Origin: an uncultured Opitutia bacterium
GTDB lineage: Bacteria; Verrucomicrobiota; Verrucomicrobiia; Opitutales; UBA953
Length of the DNA stretch: 6,873 bases
Assembly: GCA_937874455.1 (NCBI GenBank)
Contig: CALNBE010000311.1
Location: 1 to 6,873, forward strand
Direction of reading: 5' to 3'
The notes below the pieces were generated by a model. It searched no databases. It was not told where the DNA came from and was given only the letters and a program-made list of their open reading frames with translations. Positions 6,701 through 6,873 of the stretch are shown here, in pieces. A program made the position numbers and the translations under genes. Position 1 is the first letter of the stretch. Every line of letters starts with the position of its first letter.

Positions 6701-6873
6701 GGGCGGATCGGGCGAGCGGGCAGGGGAATTTGTTCGATTTGCTCGGCGGCGGAGACTCCGGGCCGAGTCCCGCGGGTGATTTGATTTTGCGCCGGGCGGC
6801 GGCGATGCCCGCGGCGGAAAAGCTCCAATACGAGAAGGAACTGCTGGGCTTTTATCTGTCGGGGCACCCGATG
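3742..6873 (+). CDS. dnaE: DNA polymerase III alpha subunit (3' end outside window)
   Basis: The first 1044 codons of the replicative polymerase alpha subunit, with no stop before the window end. ATG 3742 is supported by an in-frame TAG at 3733-3735. The PHP domain (about 26-300) has HLHLHTDYS (28-36), TDHGN (62-66) and TNDVHY (228-233), with all the usual metal-ligand positions filled. The polymerase core has GPGRGSGAGS (443-452) and PDFDIDF (484-490) with catalytic Asp487 and Asp489. The third catalytic Asp is 637, in KMDFLGL. Further conserved motifs are YRPGPM (717-722) and FNKSHSAAYA (829-838). A helix-hairpin-helix follows (YGIGAVKGIG, 907-916). The visible part ends in KELLGFYLSGHPM, the start of the OB-fold region. 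The OB fold and tau-binding C-terminus, roughly 100-200 residues, lie beyond the window. It is the DnaE type, not PolC, since no exonuclease domain is inserted. Residues about 320-362 look like extra sequence compared with E. coli DnaE. Confidence 0.98.
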   Translation, partial: MSDQPEIAPNQPEIVTGEPGVVQPDFVHLHLHTDYSLLDGCSRIDRVMARAESLGMKAVAITDHGNLFGLFDFWSQAKKHKIKPLMGCEIYLVYDYPMEERPERKLEKRFHMGLLAKNFKGYQNLTKLVSDAHVLGTYYGKPRTDMKRLAEHAEGLVGFTGCMQGVIPQALLADDWDRANRALARFLDIFGKENYFVEIMDHGIPEQAGLNRKLLKLAEDNGLKVVCTNDVHYVDACHVPAHDALLCIQTGAKVADEKRMRYDAQQFYLKSGAEMQRIFGERPDALLNTNLVAEMCENIALPVGENNYPVYHLDAAIEVRTDAKIDRILDSYVELKNGLLTAQGKGDQLISISEEKRYEMRKNGSYLLDLCKKGLRERYGVDYDDPASWQDKEPRGFGKASPGELCERIDFELSIIAGTGFIDYFLIVWDFIDWARRHGIPVGPGRGSGAGSLIAYCLKITDIDPIRFNLLFERFLNPERVSAPDFDIDFCMRRRDDVVNYVRHKYGEDRVSNIITFGTFGAKMVVRDLARVLDVPFSESNRLAKLIPDDLNISLEDALKKSAELREEVEENPVVAKIIDQGEVIEGMVRNTGKHACGMIIADRPLTDIIPVTMQEGALTTQYAKDPVDKLGLLKMDFLGLKTLTVIDDAVQFVRRCENLPEFDIEKIPLDDAKTFALLNAGKTVAVFQLESEGMQNLCRQFSIATIDEIIALIALYRPGPMQFIPQYVEGKKDPSTIKYAHPLLESIASETYGILVYQEQVMQAARVVAGYTLGGADELRRAMGKKKVEEMDRHRGIFVEGAAKTHGIDKKTAEEIFAVLEKFAQYGFNKSHSAAYAFLSYRTAYLKANYPVEFMTAVLAAELGNAEKVASFVDECAVMGIRVMGPDINESDASFTPLPQENAIRYGIGAVKGIGEQAARAIIEERERGGNFKDFVDFMERMAEHGVNNRVLENLIKTGAFDFSGEDRRHLLDSIESVKKHAASARADRASGQGNLFDLLGGGDSGPSPAGDLILRRAAAMPAAEKLQYEKELLGFYLSGHPM
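3751..3784 (+). repeat. Direct repeat in the dnaE N-terminal extension
   Basis: CAGCCCGAGATTG (3751-3763) and CAGCCCGAAATTG (3772-3784) are 13-base copies with one mismatch, spaced exactly 21 bases (seven codons) apart. Both encode QPEI(A/V). The repeat lies in the poorly conserved tail before the PHP domain, so it looks like a small in-frame duplication without catalytic consequence. Confidence 0.6.

Noticed and set aside
5113..6867. A 584-codon open frame on the minus strand opposite dnaE
   Set aside because: It lies entirely antisense to well-conserved dnaE sequence. Its translation is rich in Arg, His and Leu with no recognisable domain. Long antisense frames are expected in GC-rich coding DNA.

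Overview
The window is an ordinary-looking, GC-rich bacterial chromosomal segment. It holds one tRNA gene on the minus strand and a tightly packed, co-directional run of five protein genes on the plus strand. The layout fits a Gram-negative-type bacterium. My best guess is the Verrucomicrobiota/PVC group, inferred from the combination of a LysM membrane protein, Nudix, PfkB, xseA and dnaE genes and the frequent lack of Shine-Dalgarno sequences. That placement was not verified by any search. I see no mobile element, CRISPR array, prophage or toxin-type gene.

Region by region: bases 1-107 hold a weak intrinsic terminator and tRNA-Pro(UGG) with an encoded CCA end, both on the minus strand. Bases 108-207 form a divergent intergenic region with a consensus -35 box for the tRNA. 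Bases 208-783 encode a small inner-membrane-anchored protein with a coiled coil, a Gly/Thr-rich repeat linker and a C-terminal LysM domain. Bases 794-1345 encode a Nudix hydrolase of the ADP-ribose/nucleotide-sugar pyrophosphatase type. Bases 1363-2310 encode a PfkB/ribokinase-family kinase. Bases 2323-3618 encode XseA, the large subunit of exonuclease VII. After a 123-base leader with a strong stem-loop and an orphan Shine-Dalgarno sequence, dnaE (DNA polymerase III alpha) starts at 3742 and runs off the window end after 1044 codons.

Gaps between the first four plus-strand genes are 10, 17 and 12 bases, so these genes are probably co-transcribed. dnaE follows at a larger distance and may have extra control. 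The Nudix enzyme and the kinase could both act on ribose-type metabolites. XseA and DnaE serve DNA repair and replication. There is no strong functional logic tying all five together.

The most notable structure is a near-perfect intrinsic terminator (hairpin plus U-tract, 879-913) lying inside the 5' part of the Nudix coding sequence, where it could act as a translation-sensitive attenuator for the downstream genes. Second is the xseA-dnaE leader, where one CCTCC stretch can pair with either of two flanking GGAGG stretches. Third is the complete set of nine PHP-domain metal-ligand positions in DnaE, which suggests a polymerase with built-in proofreading.
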